DNA of 64,000 nucleotides from Sulfuriferula nivalis. GTDB taxonomy: Bacteria; Pseudomonadota; Gammaproteobacteria; Burkholderiales; Sulfuriferulaceae. This document shows positions 18,240 through 28,097 of this stretch, piece after piece. A program made the translations under genes and the position numbers. The stretch lies in assembly GCF_009937995.1 (NCBI RefSeq), contig NZ_AP021881.1, positions 2,604,001 to 2,668,000 of the forward strand, given 5' to 3'. Every line of letters starts with the position of its first letter. Positions within the stretch are counted from its first letter, which is position 1. The notes beneath the pieces were generated by a model, which ran no database searches, had not been told where the DNA came from, and saw only the letters and a list, made by a program, of their open reading frames with translations.

Positions 18240-19061
18240 TTATTTCAGTGGAACAACTTGCGCTTGTACACCTGCCGCATTAATTTTAGCGAGCACTTTA
18301 TCAGCCTGCGCTTTATCCGTGTATGGACCGACACGCACACGCGTTGCACCGCTAGGCAGTTTTTCCGTATAAGTAACCACTCCGACTGCACTTAAACGGT
18401 CACGCAACTGTTGCACATTCTCGGCATTACTAAACGCACCTAATTGGACAACAAAATGTTGGGAACTGACAGGAGCTTTAGCAGTAGGTATCTCAGCAGA
18501 TGGCTTAGGTTCGGTTTTTGCAACAACTTTAGGCTCAACTTTAGCCACAGCCTTGGCTTCAACTTTCACTTCAGGTTTTTTAATTTCCTGTTTAGGTTTG
18601 ACTACTTCTTTAACCTCAACTTTGACAACAGGTTTAGCTTCAACCTTAGATTCGGGTTTAGACTCGATAACTGGAACCACTTTTGGATTTGCGTTAGCTT
18701 TAAGTTCGGCTGGTTGCACGACATCCTTAGCGATTTTTTCAGAGGCTGAATTAACCTCGGTAATTTTATCTTCTGAATTATTCTGTGGCGTGGTCGATGG
18801 TGTTTCCGCTGCATCAGCGATAGATGATACGGCAGCCTCAGTTTTAGCAGGCACCGGCGGCACTACTGGCTCGGCTAACTTAGATGCGACTGGGTTCACC
18901 ATATCAATAACGACATCGGCATTTTGCTGTCGTGGTGTCGCATCCAGCACTAAAGGCAAGACTATCGCAGCCGTCAGCAATAACGCACCCGCACCTAGCA
19001 AACGCTGGCGCGCACGTTTTTTAAATTTCAGCTGTTCTTCAGAGGTGGCTTGTATGGCCAT
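18240..19061 (-). CDS. DedD-like SPOR-domain cell-division protein
   Basis: Bitopic membrane protein whose C-terminal SPOR domain (about the last 75 residues, HFVVQLGAFSNAENVQQLRDRL... to AQVVPLK) binds glycan strands stripped of stem peptides at the division septum. The start at 19061 is chosen over the longer frame to 19124 because AGGAAG precedes it and because it clears folC. A short cytoplasmic basic part is followed by a TM segment (LLGAGALLLTAAIVLPLVL, about 23-41). The long linker is Lys/Val/Glu/Pro-rich with imperfect KVEAKPVVKVE-like repeats, probably a flexible periplasmic spacer. Its position between folC and cvpA matches dedD. Confidence 0.88.
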   Translation of the reverse strand: MAIQATSEEQLKFKKRARQRLLGAGALLLTAAIVLPLVLDATPRQQNADVVIDMVNPVASKLAEPVVPPVPAKTEAAVSSIADAAETPSTTPQNNSEDKITEVNSASEKIAKDVVQPAELKANANPKVVPVIESKPESKVEAKPVVKVEVKEVVKPKQEIKKPEVKVEAKAVAKVEPKVVAKTEPKPSAEIPTAKAPVSSQHFVVQLGAFSNAENVQQLRDRLSAVGVVTYTEKLPSGATRVRVGPYTDKAQADKVLAKINAAGVQAQVVPLK

Positions 19062-19069
19062 TGTGCTTC

Positions 19070-20314
19070 CTATTTGACTGCATCTAAAACGGCGGCGACT
19101 GTGTAGAAGGAACCAAAGGCGCATATTCTATCATTTTCTGCCGCGTGTTCACAGGCATAAAACCAAGCTGACCTAATATCCATTTGGGGAACAATGACAG
19201 GAATTTGCAGTGCATGCAATTGTGCTTGCAATACCTCAAGTATTGCCCCGCGCGGCACATCTAACTCGGCAATCACCCATACATCAATTACCTCACGCAT
19301 CGCGGCTATCACGCCTGCTATATCTTTATCTGACAGCATGGCAAAAACAGCATAAGTCTTTCCAATAATGGGCTGTTGCGCTAAATTAGCGGCTAACGCT
19401 TCAGCGCCATGAGGATTATGAGCGACATCCAATATGCGCATCGGCGCCTGGGCTATCACCTGGAAACGCCCTGTGACCTGCGCTCCTTGCAAACCATGCC
19501 GTATCGCCTGCTCATCAACCAAACAATACGCATTAAAATAACTCAGAGCGGCAATCGCAGTAGCCGCATTATTGATTTGGTATGCACCACGCATCGTTGG
19601 CAGAGGTAAATTTAAATATTTTTGCACCCCATCATAATCCCAGCTATCTGAATTCACTTGATAGTTAAAATCATGCCCCAGCGCATGCCAATCTGCGCCA
19701 ATTAATTGTGCAGCAGCTTGTAAGGATAAAGGTGGCTGTGCATCACCACAAATTGCCGGGTGCTGTGGACGAAACACACCTGCCTTCTCACGACCTATCA
19801 ACTCGCGATTGTCACCCAGATAATCGACATGGTCGATACCAATATTGGTCACAACAGCCACTTGCGCATCAAATACATTAACCGCATCCAGACGACCGCC
19901 CAAACCAACTTCCAATATCATCACATCGACATCAGCTCGTTCAAAGATCCAAACCGCAGCCAGCGTTGCAAACTCAAAATAACTTAATGAAATATCGCCG
20001 CGCGCCGCTTCTATGGCGCTGAATGCTGCACAAATTGCAGTATCGTCTACTTCTGACTGGTTTAATCGTATACGTTCATTAAAACGTAAAAGATGGGGTG
20101 AGGTATATAAACCCACTTGGTGACCTGCTGCACTAAGCATGGTTTCGAGGTAGGCACAGGTTGAACCTTTGCCATTTGTTCCTGCCACTGTGATGATAGG
20201 TGCGCGCAACTGGGGCAGCAACACATTGCGCACCGCCCCCACCCGCGCCAGCCCCATATCGATGGTCTGCGGGTGTAAATTTTCTAAATGATTCAGCCAG
20301 GCGGCTAAATCCAT
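19070..20314 (-). CDS. folC: Dihydrofolate synthase / folylpolyglutamate synthase
   Basis: ATP-dependent Mur-ligase-family enzyme that adds glutamate to dihydropteroate and to folates. The P-loop is TVAGTNGKGSTCAYLE near 43-57. YTSPHL, the conserved EVGLGGRLDAVN segment and the C-terminal DVAHNPHGAEAL motif follow. The length is 414 residues. Its start overlaps the accD stop as TAATG, and it ends 8 bases before the dedD-like gene. Confidence 0.95.
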   Translation of the reverse strand: MDLAAWLNHLENLHPQTIDMGLARVGAVRNVLLPQLRAPIITVAGTNGKGSTCAYLETMLSAAGHQVGLYTSPHLLRFNERIRLNQSEVDDTAICAAFSAIEAARGDISLSYFEFATLAAVWIFERADVDVMILEVGLGGRLDAVNVFDAQVAVVTNIGIDHVDYLGDNRELIGREKAGVFRPQHPAICGDAQPPLSLQAAAQLIGADWHALGHDFNYQVNSDSWDYDGVQKYLNLPLPTMRGAYQINNAATAIAALSYFNAYCLVDEQAIRHGLQGAQVTGRFQVIAQAPMRILDVAHNPHGAEALAANLAQQPIIGKTYAVFAMLSDKDIAGVIAAMREVIDVWVIAELDVPRGAILEVLQAQLHALQIPVIVPQMDIRSAWFYACEHAAENDRICAFGSFYTVAAVLDAVK

Positions 20315-21183
20315 TAAGCAGCCGTCGGCATATGTTGCATCATGGACAACAGGCTGGACAATCGGTCACGCATTTCACGGCGGTCTATAATTAAATCCAC
20401 CGCGCCATGCGCCTGTAAAAACTCTGCACGCTGGAAACCTTCTGGCAATGTTTCACGCACTGTTTGTTCAATCACGCGCGGACCGGCAAAGCCGATTAAC
20501 GCCTTAGGTTCAGCAATAATCACATCTCCCAGCATGGCAAAACTTGCTGACACACCACCCATGGTCGGATCCGTCAACACTGAAATAAACGGCAATTTTG
20601 CTTCCGACAATTTAGTCAGCGCCGCACTGGTTTTTGCCATTTGCATCAATGAGAACAAGCCTTCCTGCATACGTGCGCCACCACTGGCTGCGTAACACAC
20701 AAACGGCACTTTATCCTGTATGCAAGCTTCTACACCACGAACAAAACGCTCGCCGACTACGGCTCCCATAGAGCCGCCCATGAATTTGAATTCAAACGCG
20801 GCCACGACCAACGGCACATGACAAACACTACCCTTCATTACGATAAGCGCATCTTTCTCACTGGTTGCGCGTTGCGCTTCCAAGATACGATCACTATATT
20901 TTTTGCTGTCTTTGAATTTCAGCGTATCGACTGGAATAACCCCTGCTGCAATTTCAAATCGACCTTCTGTATCCAGCAGCATGTCCAAACGAGCACGGGC
21001 ATTGATACGATGATGATATCCACATTTAGGACAGACTTCCGAGTTTCGTTCCAGATCAGCCCGATACAACACTGTTTCACACGATGGACATTTGCTCCAC
21101 AGGCCTTCTGGCATAATCTTTTTAGCATCATCCGCTAAACGGCGATTGATTTTTGGACGTAATATTTTTTGAAACCAGCTCAT
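20314..21183 (-). CDS. accD: Acetyl-CoA carboxylase carboxyltransferase subunit beta
   Basis: Beta subunit of the carboxyltransferase that makes malonyl-CoA for fatty acid synthesis. The N-terminal C4 zinc finger uses Cys32, Cys35, Cys51 and Cys54. The crotonase-like core contains SGGARMQEG and the [10 protein letters not shown] motif. It is 289 residues long. It lies three bases after trpA and is coupled to folC. The partner accA is not in the window. Confidence 0.96.
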   Translation of the reverse strand: MSWFQKILRPKINRRLADDAKKIMPEGLWSKCPSCETVLYRADLERNSEVCPKCGYHHRINARARLDMLLDTEGRFEIAAGVIPVDTLKFKDSKKYSDRILEAQRATSEKDALIVMKGSVCHVPLVVAAFEFKFMGGSMGAVVGERFVRGVEACIQDKVPFVCYAASGGARMQEGLFSLMQMAKTSAALTKLSEAKLPFISVLTDPTMGGVSASFAMLGDVIIAEPKALIGFAGPRVIEQTVRETLPEGFQRAEFLQAHGAVDLIIDRREMRDRLSSLLSMMQHMPTAA

Positions 21184-21186
21184 AGT

Positions 21187-21990
21187 TTATCCTTTTGCTA
21201 CTGCATTCATGGCAGCGCGCACTTCAGCTACAAATTTAATTAAATTGCTCACCACTTGTTCACGTGGTGAATTTTCTATCTCTTCAACAATACGGCTACC
21301 AATTACCACCGCATCAGCAAACTGTGCAATTTTAGCCGCTGTTGCTGCATCACGAATACCAAACCCCACACCTACAGGCAAACCGCAACGTTCACGTATA
21401 ACTGGAATGTGTTGTGCAACCTCATCCAAATCAAGGTTAGCGGAACCTGTTACACCCTTAAGTGAAACGTAATACACGAAACCACTGGCTTTGCTGGCGA
21501 CCAGATTAATACGGGTATCAGGTGTAGTAGGCGATAACAGGAATATCGTATCGACGCCAGCTGCCGTAAATATTTCAGCAACACTTTCCTCAGGTGGAAT
21601 ATCCACAGTTAACACACCATCAACCCCAGCCTGATGAGCGGCTTGCGCAAAAGTTGCATAACCCATATGTTCTATTGGATTAGCATAGCCCATTAACACG
21701 ATGGGCGTAGTTGCATTGGTGGTACGAAACTCAGCTACCATAGCCAACACGTCACGCAAGCCCACATGATGCTTCAAGGCCCGTTCAGACGCACGCTGTA
21801 TAGTTGGGCCATCTGCCATAGGATCAGAAAAGGGCACACCCAGCTCAATAATATCAGCGCCCGCCTCAACCAAACCATGCAATATAGCCACGGTAAGCTG
21901 TGGATCCGGATCACCTGCAGTAATGAACGGAATCAGCGCAGCCTTGTTCTGAATTTTGAGTTGCGCAAAAGTTTGTTGAATACGACTCAT
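21187..21990 (-). CDS. trpA: Tryptophan synthase alpha subunit
   Basis: Cleaves indole-3-glycerol phosphate to indole and glyceraldehyde-3-phosphate in the alpha-beta complex. It is a TIM barrel of 267 residues with catalytic Glu49 ([11 protein letters not shown]) and Asp60 (MADGPTIQ). The phosphate-binding GVGFGI motif is near the end. It follows trpB by 22 bases. Confidence 0.96.
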   Translation of the reverse strand: MSRIQQTFAQLKIQNKAALIPFITAGDPDPQLTVAILHGLVEAGADIIELGVPFSDPMADGPTIQRASERALKHHVGLRDVLAMVAEFRTTNATTPIVLMGYANPIEHMGYATFAQAAHQAGVDGVLTVDIPPEESVAEIFTAAGVDTIFLLSPTTPDTRINLVASKASGFVYYVSLKGVTGSANLDLDEVAQHIPVIRERCGLPVGVGFGIRDAATAAKIAQFADAVVIGSRIVEEIENSPREQVVSNLIKFVAEVRAAMNAVAKG

Positions 21991-22012
21991 AGTTACTTTC
22001 TTTTATGTAGGC

Positions 22013-23212
22013 TTACAGCGTAATACCCGCAAGCTTCGCCACAGTATTGATGTCTTTATCGCCACGGCCAGACAAATTGACTAACAGCACCTGATCTTTA
22101 GCCATAGTTGGCGCAATTTTAGCGGCATGTGCCAATGCATGACTGGATTCCAACGCCGGGATAATCCCTTCAAAACGGCATAAATTATGGAACGCAGCCA
22201 TCGCTTCATCATCATTAATAGCTACATATTCAGCACGCCCGGTATCTTTTAACCATGCATGTTCAGGACCTACTCCGGGATAATCCAACCCTGCCGACAC
22301 AGAATGGGTTTCGATAATTTGACCATTGTCATCCTGCATTAAATAACTACGGAAACCATGCAACACACCTGGCGTACCAGCAGATAATGGCGCGGCATGA
22401 CGACCTGTGCTTATGCCGTCTCCACCCGCCTCTACACCAATCAAGCGTACATTTTTTTCATCCAGATATGGATGAAATATACCTATCGCATTACTGCCAC
22501 CACCCACACATGCGATGATCGCATCAGGTTGTCGGCCTACCATTTCTGGCATTTGCGTTAAACATTCATCACCAATTACCGACTGAAAATCGCGAACCAG
22601 CATAGGATAAGGATGCGGACCTGCTGCTGTGCCAAGGATATAAAATGTAGATGCAACGTTAGTCACCCAGTCACGCATGGCCTCATTGAGCGCGTCTTTC
22701 AAGGTTTTGGAACCCGAGGACACAGGCACCACTGTTGCACCCAGCAGTTTCATACGGTAAACGTTAGGCGATTGGCGCACCACGTCGTCAGCCCCCATGT
22801 ATACCACGCATTCCATGCCATAGCGTGCCGCTACCGTTGCCGATGCAACGCCATGCTGGCCAGCGCCAGTTTCAGCTATCACGCGTTTTTTGCCCATCCG
22901 TCTCGCTAACAAGGCTTGACCGATAGTGTTATTGATTTTATGCGCGCCAGTGTGATTCAAATCTTCACGTTTCAGATAAATCTGCGCACCGCCCAAGTGT
23001 TCGGACCAGCGTTTAGCGTGATAAATCGGACTAGGACGACCTACGTAATGTTTGAGCTCATGGCGAAATTCAGCCATAAATGCTGGATCTTTGCGTGCAA
23101 CATCATATTCTTGGCGTAACTCATCCAGTGCTGCGATTAGCGTTTCCGCAACAAAAATACCACCATAAGAGCCAAAATGCCCACGTTCATCAGGGAGTTC
23201 ACCGATACGCAT
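22013..23212 (-). CDS. trpB: Tryptophan synthase beta subunit
   Basis: PLP enzyme joining indole and serine. The Schiff-base lysine is Lys92 in HTGAHKINN, and the phosphate-binding loop GGGSNAIG is present, as is the C-terminal LSGRGDKD. The length of 399 residues is normal. The first 14 bases overlap the end of trpF, indicating coupling in a trpF-trpB-trpA block. Confidence 0.97.
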   Translation of the reverse strand: MRIGELPDERGHFGSYGGIFVAETLIAALDELRQEYDVARKDPAFMAEFRHELKHYVGRPSPIYHAKRWSEHLGGAQIYLKREDLNHTGAHKINNTIGQALLARRMGKKRVIAETGAGQHGVASATVAARYGMECVVYMGADDVVRQSPNVYRMKLLGATVVPVSSGSKTLKDALNEAMRDWVTNVASTFYILGTAAGPHPYPMLVRDFQSVIGDECLTQMPEMVGRQPDAIIACVGGGSNAIGIFHPYLDEKNVRLIGVEAGGDGISTGRHAAPLSAGTPGVLHGFRSYLMQDDNGQIIETHSVSAGLDYPGVGPEHAWLKDTGRAEYVAINDDEAMAAFHNLCRFEGIIPALESSHALAHAAKIAPTMAKDQVLLVNLSGRGDKDINTVAKLAGITL

Positions 23213-23822
23213 TATTTACCTCGTGTATAAATTGAGCGACTTTAGCCGCGTCTTTAATGCCTTTACTTGCTTCTACGCCGCTGGATACATCGACAGCCCA
23301 TGGATGTGTACGTCGTATTGCTGCGCCGACGTTATTTGCATCCAGTCCACCTGATAATATTAATGGCAGCGGTAAGTTTGCAGGAATTAAATTCCAGTCA
23401 AACCCATGCCCAGTACCACCTGCTTCACCAGCAACATAAGCATCAAGCAAGATGCCCTGCGCATCATGGAATTGCAAAGCATATTGTACCAAATCTAGCC
23501 CTTGCTTTACGCGTACAGCTTTAATATAGGGCAAATTGAACTGTCGGCAGTAAACTGGTGATTCGTTGCCATGGAATTGCAATAGACCAGGCCTTACCTG
23601 TTCGATTACTTTTGCCACTGTTGCCACATCAGCATCAACAAACAATGCTACGCTGCTCACAAACGCAGGCACCGCCCTGGCTATCAAGCTCGCTTGCGCT
23701 ATTTCGACATGCCGAGGGCTGGGCGGATAGAACACCAAACCTATCGCATCGACGCCTTGCTGTGCTGCATAAACCGCAGCGTCGACACTGGTAAATCCAC
23801 AAATTTTAATCCGAGTTCGCAT
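23199..23822 (-). CDS. trpF: Phosphoribosylanthranilate isomerase
   Basis: Third step of the tryptophan branch, an Amadori rearrangement on a TIM barrel. The catalytic Cys is in KICGFTS (Cys8), and the catalytic Asp is in VALFVDAD. The glycine-rich [10 protein letters not shown] and [14 protein letters not shown] phosphate-binding motifs close the barrel. It is 207 residues long. It is located six bases after truA, as in many beta- and gammaproteobacteria. Confidence 0.95.
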   Translation of the reverse strand: MRTRIKICGFTSVDAAVYAAQQGVDAIGLVFYPPSPRHVEIAQASLIARAVPAFVSSVALFVDADVATVAKVIEQVRPGLLQFHGNESPVYCRQFNLPYIKAVRVKQGLDLVQYALQFHDAQGILLDAYVAGEAGGTGHGFDWNLIPANLPLPLILSGGLDANNVGAAIRRTHPWAVDVSSGVEASKGIKDAAKVAQFIHEVNNAYR

Positions 23823-23828
23823 AGTATT

Positions 23829-24602
23829 TTACTCGCAAGGTGAACGACTGGAGGGCAAATCCCATTCTGCATCATAGCTCACATGACACAAATGCAATCC
23901 TGCCGCGGCAAAAGTAGGTGCAGACTGCGTGCGATCACGTTGCCGCAACAAATGCTGCATCCATATTGCAGGCTGCTTACCCTGACCAACATAAACCAAC
24001 GCACCAACTATATTACGCACCATGTGGTGTAAGAATGCATTTGCAGTCAGATTAAAGATAACGTGATGACCTTCACGCATCACCTTTAATTCGCTCATGT
24101 TACGCACAGGCGTATTGGCCTGACATTCAGCCGCACGGAACGCGCTAAAATCGTGCTCACCAATTAAATATTGCGCGGCCTCCTGCATAAGCATTGCGTC
24201 CAATGGCAGATGATACCAACCAACTTGTCCTGTCTGTAACGCTGGTCGTATAGAGTGGTTTAACAAAACATAGCGATAACTGCGTGTCAGCGCACTGAAT
24301 CGGGCATGAAACCGTTCACTGACCGGATGAGCCCACAACACAGCCACACCCGCAGGTAAAAATGAATTCACACCACGTACCCATGCACTGAGTGGGCGTG
24401 TTACCTCTACATCAAAATGCACTACTTGCAAAGTTGCATGCACCCCCGTATCCGTCCGCCCAGCTGCTACGACCGCAACAACATGACCCGCAATTTGCGC
24501 CAATGCATGCTCTAGCGCATCTTGCACACCACAACCCTGTGGCTGATGTTGCCAGCCACAAAATTCGGCGCCATTATATTCCACTCCCAACGCAATACGC
24601 AT
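23829..24602 (-). CDS. truA: tRNA pseudouridine(38-40) synthase TruA
   Basis: Isomerises uridines 38-40 in the anticodon arm of tRNAs. The start at 24602 (MRIALGVEYNG) is chosen because it forms a TAATG overlap with the stop of the upstream gene; a further ATG at 24617 is possible. The catalytic aspartate is Asp51 in AAGRTDTGVHA. YRYVLLN and the C-terminal FLHHMVRNIVG motif also fit. The length is 257 residues. Confidence 0.95.
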   Translation of the reverse strand: MRIALGVEYNGAEFCGWQHQPQGCGVQDALEHALAQIAGHVVAVVAAGRTDTGVHATLQVVHFDVEVTRPLSAWVRGVNSFLPAGVAVLWAHPVSERFHARFSALTRSYRYVLLNHSIRPALQTGQVGWYHLPLDAMLMQEAAQYLIGEHDFSAFRAAECQANTPVRNMSELKVMREGHHVIFNLTANAFLHHMVRNIVGALVYVGQGKQPAIWMQHLLRQRDRTQSAPTFAAAGLHLCHVSYDAEWDLPSSRSPCE

Positions 24603-25243
24603 TATGGCATCCACCAAAACAAAACCATCATGGAACAGAAGCTGACATAATCCAGCCAGATAAATGGTCGCTGTTCCAGAGTCATATCAGATGTCGGAAC
24701 GGCCTGAGTTGGCTGGCTTAACTGTCGCAAACGCTGTTGAAATGAGATTTTGTGTGATTCGTTCATCAGCGCATCTGCATAAGTCAAAGTCAAACCAATA
24801 CGAGTTGCTATACGCTTTGCTGAACACCCCCAAAAACACACATAGCGCATAATGCTATACAACCCTAACAACAACGACTCTCGCGAGAGCCTTGCCATTA
24901 ATATCGCCAATAATGCCAATACCAGAACCAGTCGCCACATTTGCAACAAGCCACTTTGCACACCCACTATACTCGGACTATACATTGCAAATTGGGGCAT
25001 CAGCGGCACACCCGGCAAACTGTAAGCGTGAACCAGTAACAATACCAATAGCAACCATCGACTACGGCGCAGATAGCGCAGGAATAAATTAATTACCTGT
25101 CTGTTAGCACCTAACGTCAAAAGACCACTCATTCCCAATAATATTAATGGTGGCTTATCCATCATCCATACAACAAAAAACAGCCACAGCAATATTGCTG
25201 TGGCTGGATGGCAGGAAATGAAAGACTTTAGTCTAACTTGCAT
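24602..25243 (-). CDS. Multi-span membrane protein, weakly EcfT/CbiQ-like
   Basis: I cannot name this protein with certainty. It is 213 residues long with about five hydrophobic segments (near 17-27, 30-42, 60-76, 102-118 and 196-211). A cytoplasmic-looking helical region follows (SRESLLLGLYSIMRY ... KRIATRIGLTLTYADALMN) that resembles the coupling-helix region of EcfT/CbiQ energy-coupling transporter subunits. No ATPase or substrate-binding partner is nearby. It is bound tightly between fimV (one-base overlap at 25243) and truA (TAATG overlap), so it is certainly translated as part of that operon. Confidence 0.55.
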   Translation of the reverse strand: MQVRLKSFISCHPATAILLWLFFVVWMMDKPPLILLGMSGLLTLGANRQVINLFLRYLRRSRWLLLVLLLVHAYSLPGVPLMPQFAMYSPSIVGVQSGLLQMWRLVLVLALLAILMARLSRESLLLGLYSIMRYVCFWGCSAKRIATRIGLTLTYADALMNESHKISFQQRLRQLSQPTQAVPTSDMTLEQRPFIWLDYVSFCSMMVLFWWMP

Positions 25244-28038
25244 TAACCTGCTTGTTGTAGAAATGCATGCGCTTGTTCTTGCTGTTGTGCATTACCTTCT
25301 TGCATAACCTCTTGCAAAATTTCACGCGCATTTTCATTGTCACCCATTTCCAAATAAACCTGAGCCAAATCTAATTTAGTTTTGACTTCCTGCTCAGCCT
25401 CACTCAACTCATGAACAACAGGTGCCGCTTCAGCAACATTATTAAGCGTATCAGCTTCTTCCGTAGCTTCCGTAGCTTCTGCAACTTCTGCAACTTCTGC
25501 AACTTCTGTAGCTTCTGTAGCTTCTGTAGCTTCTACAACTTCTGGGGCCGCTACGGGTTCTGCAGCTTCAGGCTCATCAAAATCCAAACTAATGCCTGAG
25601 AAATCCAATGCAATATCTTCAGTCGCGGCAACTGGGGCAGCTTCTGCAGCCACTTCCTGATGATCATGCTCATCCAGATTAAAATCAAAATTGAGCATAT
25701 TGTCATCATGAGCTACGACTTCAGGCACTGCGACATCCTCAACTTTGACAGGCTCATCAGCCTCTACTGCAACTTCATGATGCGCAACATCTGGCATATC
25801 AAAATCCATTACATCTGATGCCTCAGCAGCAACCGGCTCAGTTTCAGCAGGTAACTCAAATTCACTCATGTCCAGCATATCATCTGCGGATATCTCTTCC
25901 TCCGTGACAACTTCCTTGTGCTCTACTTCACTGCTGCCCAATGACTCACTATCAAAATCCAACGCACCAGACAAGTCCATCACACTCTCATCAGTGGGGG
26001 CTTCGATATGATCGACCACCTCATCAGCTGGCATAGATACCGCCTCTGCAATTTCAGCAACGGGTTCATCTATCGCTTTTTCCACTTCCGACGCAGTTGT
26101 TGTCGAACCACCATACAATGGATTATTCGGGTCTAAACTCCGACCCAGCTCTGCAGCTTTTTCCCAAACCGGGGTGTTTTCCCCTGCTAACGCTGAATAC
26201 AATTCAGTCGCGATAAATTCAAATGCAGGTAAATTTTTACGACCTGCATAAATTTCCAGCAACTTCAATTTAATTTCATGGCGAGCTGGATCTTTAACCA
26301 TTGCTTCTTTGAGTATTTCTTCAGCCTGTGCATCACGACCATACGCCATATACACTTCGGCCTCGGCTATCGGATCAACATCATGCGTATCCAAGCTACC
26401 AAGGCCTGACTGACTGAAATCCGTCAAGAATGATGTGTTGTTTGTATTAACAACCGCACCACCTTGCGTACCGTAAACCGTATTTGGCTTAGCCTCAACA
26501 TTGGTCATAATGCTATTTTCAAACTTGGATAAGTTTGCACGACGACTACGACTCTTAGCCATAAAACCGAACAATGCCAACAAGAGCGCAGCAACAGCGC
26601 CGCCACCAGCGTAAAGTGGATTAATATCCTCATACCAAGCTGATTCAGCAACTGGCACAGGTGCCGGCACAACCGGTTTTACTACAGGTTTTTTGACAAC
26701 AGCAGGCGCAGGCTTAACTTCTGGTTTAACCTCAGGTTTAACCTCTGGCTGAGCTGCGGGCGGTACCGGAATAGCAGCTGGTTTAGCAGCTTCTTTCTGC
26801 ATATTCGCCATACTCTGGTTTTTCAATTCAACCAAACGCTGCATATCTTTAATATTTTTCTCTAGTGCAGCAGCGCGATCATTTGCTTCTTTTAACGCTT
26901 TTTGCTTAGCAACTGCCTCATCCTGAGCTGCCTGTTTTAGTTCAGCAGCGGTTGGTTTAGCTGGTTTTGTCGCATTTGCTGTTTTACTATCTGTAGCTGG
27001 TGCCTCACCTTTAGATAGTTTCAACACGTCCTGCCCAGCTTTAACCGGAGCTGCCTTATCCTCAACCTTGGGTGTAATCTTGCCACTATTAGGCGTAGAC
27101 TTTGCTTCCGCCGCAGGTGCTGCAGCCACTTCAGATGCCAATTTTTGACGGTAGCTATGCCAATCATTCGCTTGCAACTTGATTTCACGCACTGCATCCG
27201 CTTCACTGATTGCAGCAACATCTTCTTTACTTGGCACTTTCAGAATTTTGCCAGCTTTCATCTGATTCATATTGCCATCAAATGCTGATGGATTTTGGCG
27301 ATATAAACCAACCAGCATCTGTTCCAGCTTCACGCCTTCTGGCTTGACCTGTTTGGCCAGCGAACTTAACGTAGAACCGCGTTTTGCTGTAATAGTGCTA
27401 GCCGCTGCAGCCAAATCATTTGATGCGGCACTTTCTGGTTTCACTGGTGCCACTTCTGCAGGCTTTGCTACCACAGGTGCAACGGCTTTAGGCTTAGTAA
27501 CAGATTTAGAACTTACTGCCTTCTCTGGAGCGCTATTGTTTGTAATTACTTTTTCTGCTGTCGGCGCTACAGTATTCACGACTGGTGCTGACGAAGTAGC
27601 AGGCGCCACAGTGACGCTATTATTATTGGTTGGCATCATGCCTGGCGGATCAAGCAACAACGTGTACTCACGCACCATCTGCCCGCTGCCCCAACTTAAT
27701 TCAATCAACATATCCAAGAAAGGATCGTTTATCGGCTTGCTGGAAGTCACTTTCAACACTGACCGACCGCTAGGTTTCTTTTCCAACGCCAACTTCAAAC
27801 TAGATAATGCACCCGTCATATCCAAATTAGCATTGCGATACGCATCTGCACCTGCCATACGCGCTTGCAATGTTGCTAACTCAGTCGGATCGGCAGCCAA
27901 TACTTCAATTTCGGCATTTAAAGGTTGACCCAGCGCTGAATTGATTGAAAGCTTACCCAAACCTGCGCTATATGCGGGTGCTTGCGCAAGTAGCAACATA
28001 GCAGCTGACAAACAACTCACCATCTTCTTTTTATGCAT
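25243..28038 (-). CDS. fimV: FimV/HubP-type polar hub protein
   Basis: Large inner-membrane, peptidoglycan-binding protein that organises the cell pole and supports type IV pili and twitching in relatives. It is 931 residues long. A signal peptide is followed by the FimV N-terminal motif LGKLSINSALGQPLNAEIEVL. A LysM-like domain follows (AKRGSTLSSLAKQ ... GKILKVPS), then a coiled coil (about residues 365-410) and a Pro/Lys/Val linker with PEVK repeats. A TM segment is near 475-495 (AGGGAVAALLLALFGFM). A long acidic cytoplasmic part has an E-A-T/E-V-A repeat run, and the conserved TPR-like FimV C-terminus (KTKLDLAQVYLEMGDNENAREIL) closes it. The neighbours usg and truA match the Pseudomonas order. 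Confidence 0.93.
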   Translation of the reverse strand: MHKKKMVSCLSAAMLLLAQAPAYSAGLGKLSINSALGQPLNAEIEVLAADPTELATLQARMAGADAYRNANLDMTGALSSLKLALEKKPSGRSVLKVTSSKPINDPFLDMLIELSWGSGQMVREYTLLLDPPGMMPTNNNSVTVAPATSSAPVVNTVAPTAEKVITNNSAPEKAVSSKSVTKPKAVAPVVAKPAEVAPVKPESAASNDLAAAASTITAKRGSTLSSLAKQVKPEGVKLEQMLVGLYRQNPSAFDGNMNQMKAGKILKVPSKEDVAAISEADAVREIKLQANDWHSYRQKLASEVAAAPAAEAKSTPNSGKITPKVEDKAAPVKAGQDVLKLSKGEAPATDSKTANATKPAKPTAAELKQAAQDEAVAKQKALKEANDRAAALEKNIKDMQRLVELKNQSMANMQKEAAKPAAIPVPPAAQPEVKPEVKPEVKPAPAVVKKPVVKPVVPAPVPVAESAWYEDINPLYAGGGAVAALLLALFGFMAKSRSRRANLSKFENSIMTNVEAKPNTVYGTQGGAVVNTNNTSFLTDFSQSGLGSLDTHDVDPIAEAEVYMAYGRDAQAEEILKEAMVKDPARHEIKLKLLEIYAGRKNLPAFEFIATELYSALAGENTPVWEKAAELGRSLDPNNPLYGGSTTTASEVEKAIDEPVAEIAEAVSMPADEVVDHIEAPTDESVMDLSGALDFDSESLGSSEVEHKEVVTEEEISADDMLDMSEFELPAETEPVAAEASDVMDFDMPDVAHHEVAVEADEPVKVEDVAVPEVVAHDDNMLNFDFNLDEHDHQEVAAEAAPVAATEDIALDFSGISLDFDEPEAAEPVAAPEVVEATEATEATEVAEVAEVAEATEATEEADTLNNVAEAAPVVHELSEAEQEVKTKLDLAQVYLEMGDNENAREILQEVMQEGNAQQQEQAHAFLQQAG
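25461..25543. repeat. 9-bp tandem repeat run inside fimV
   Basis: About nine imperfect copies of a 9-base unit (cttctgtag / cttctgcaa variants on the plus strand) encode a run of Glu-Ala-Thr and Glu-Val-Ala triplets in the acidic cytoplasmic part of FimV. Because the unit is a multiple of three, gain or loss of copies would keep the frame. The copies fall into blocks of identical units (three EAT, three EVA, two EAT), which suggests recent duplication by slippage. Confidence 0.85.
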
Positions 28039-28097
28039 TATCTCGACCCCTTTATTTCGATATGCTTCAACATATCCATTGTTTTAAATAAATCACA

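Noticed and set aside
18444-19077. Plus-strand frames rich in Phe/Ser/Thr opposite the dedD-like gene
   Set aside because: Their composition mirrors the Lys/Glu/Val repeats of the real gene; shadows.
25461-25543. Possible CRISPR-like direct repeats
   Set aside because: Units are 9 bases, contiguous without spacers and in frame within fimV; a protein-coding tandem repeat.
27272-27928. 218-codon open frame on the plus strand opposite fimV
   Set aside because: It is antisense to the low-complexity Ala/Pro/Lys-rich part of FimV, whose composition creates long open frames on the other strand. It has no plausible ribosome site or domain.
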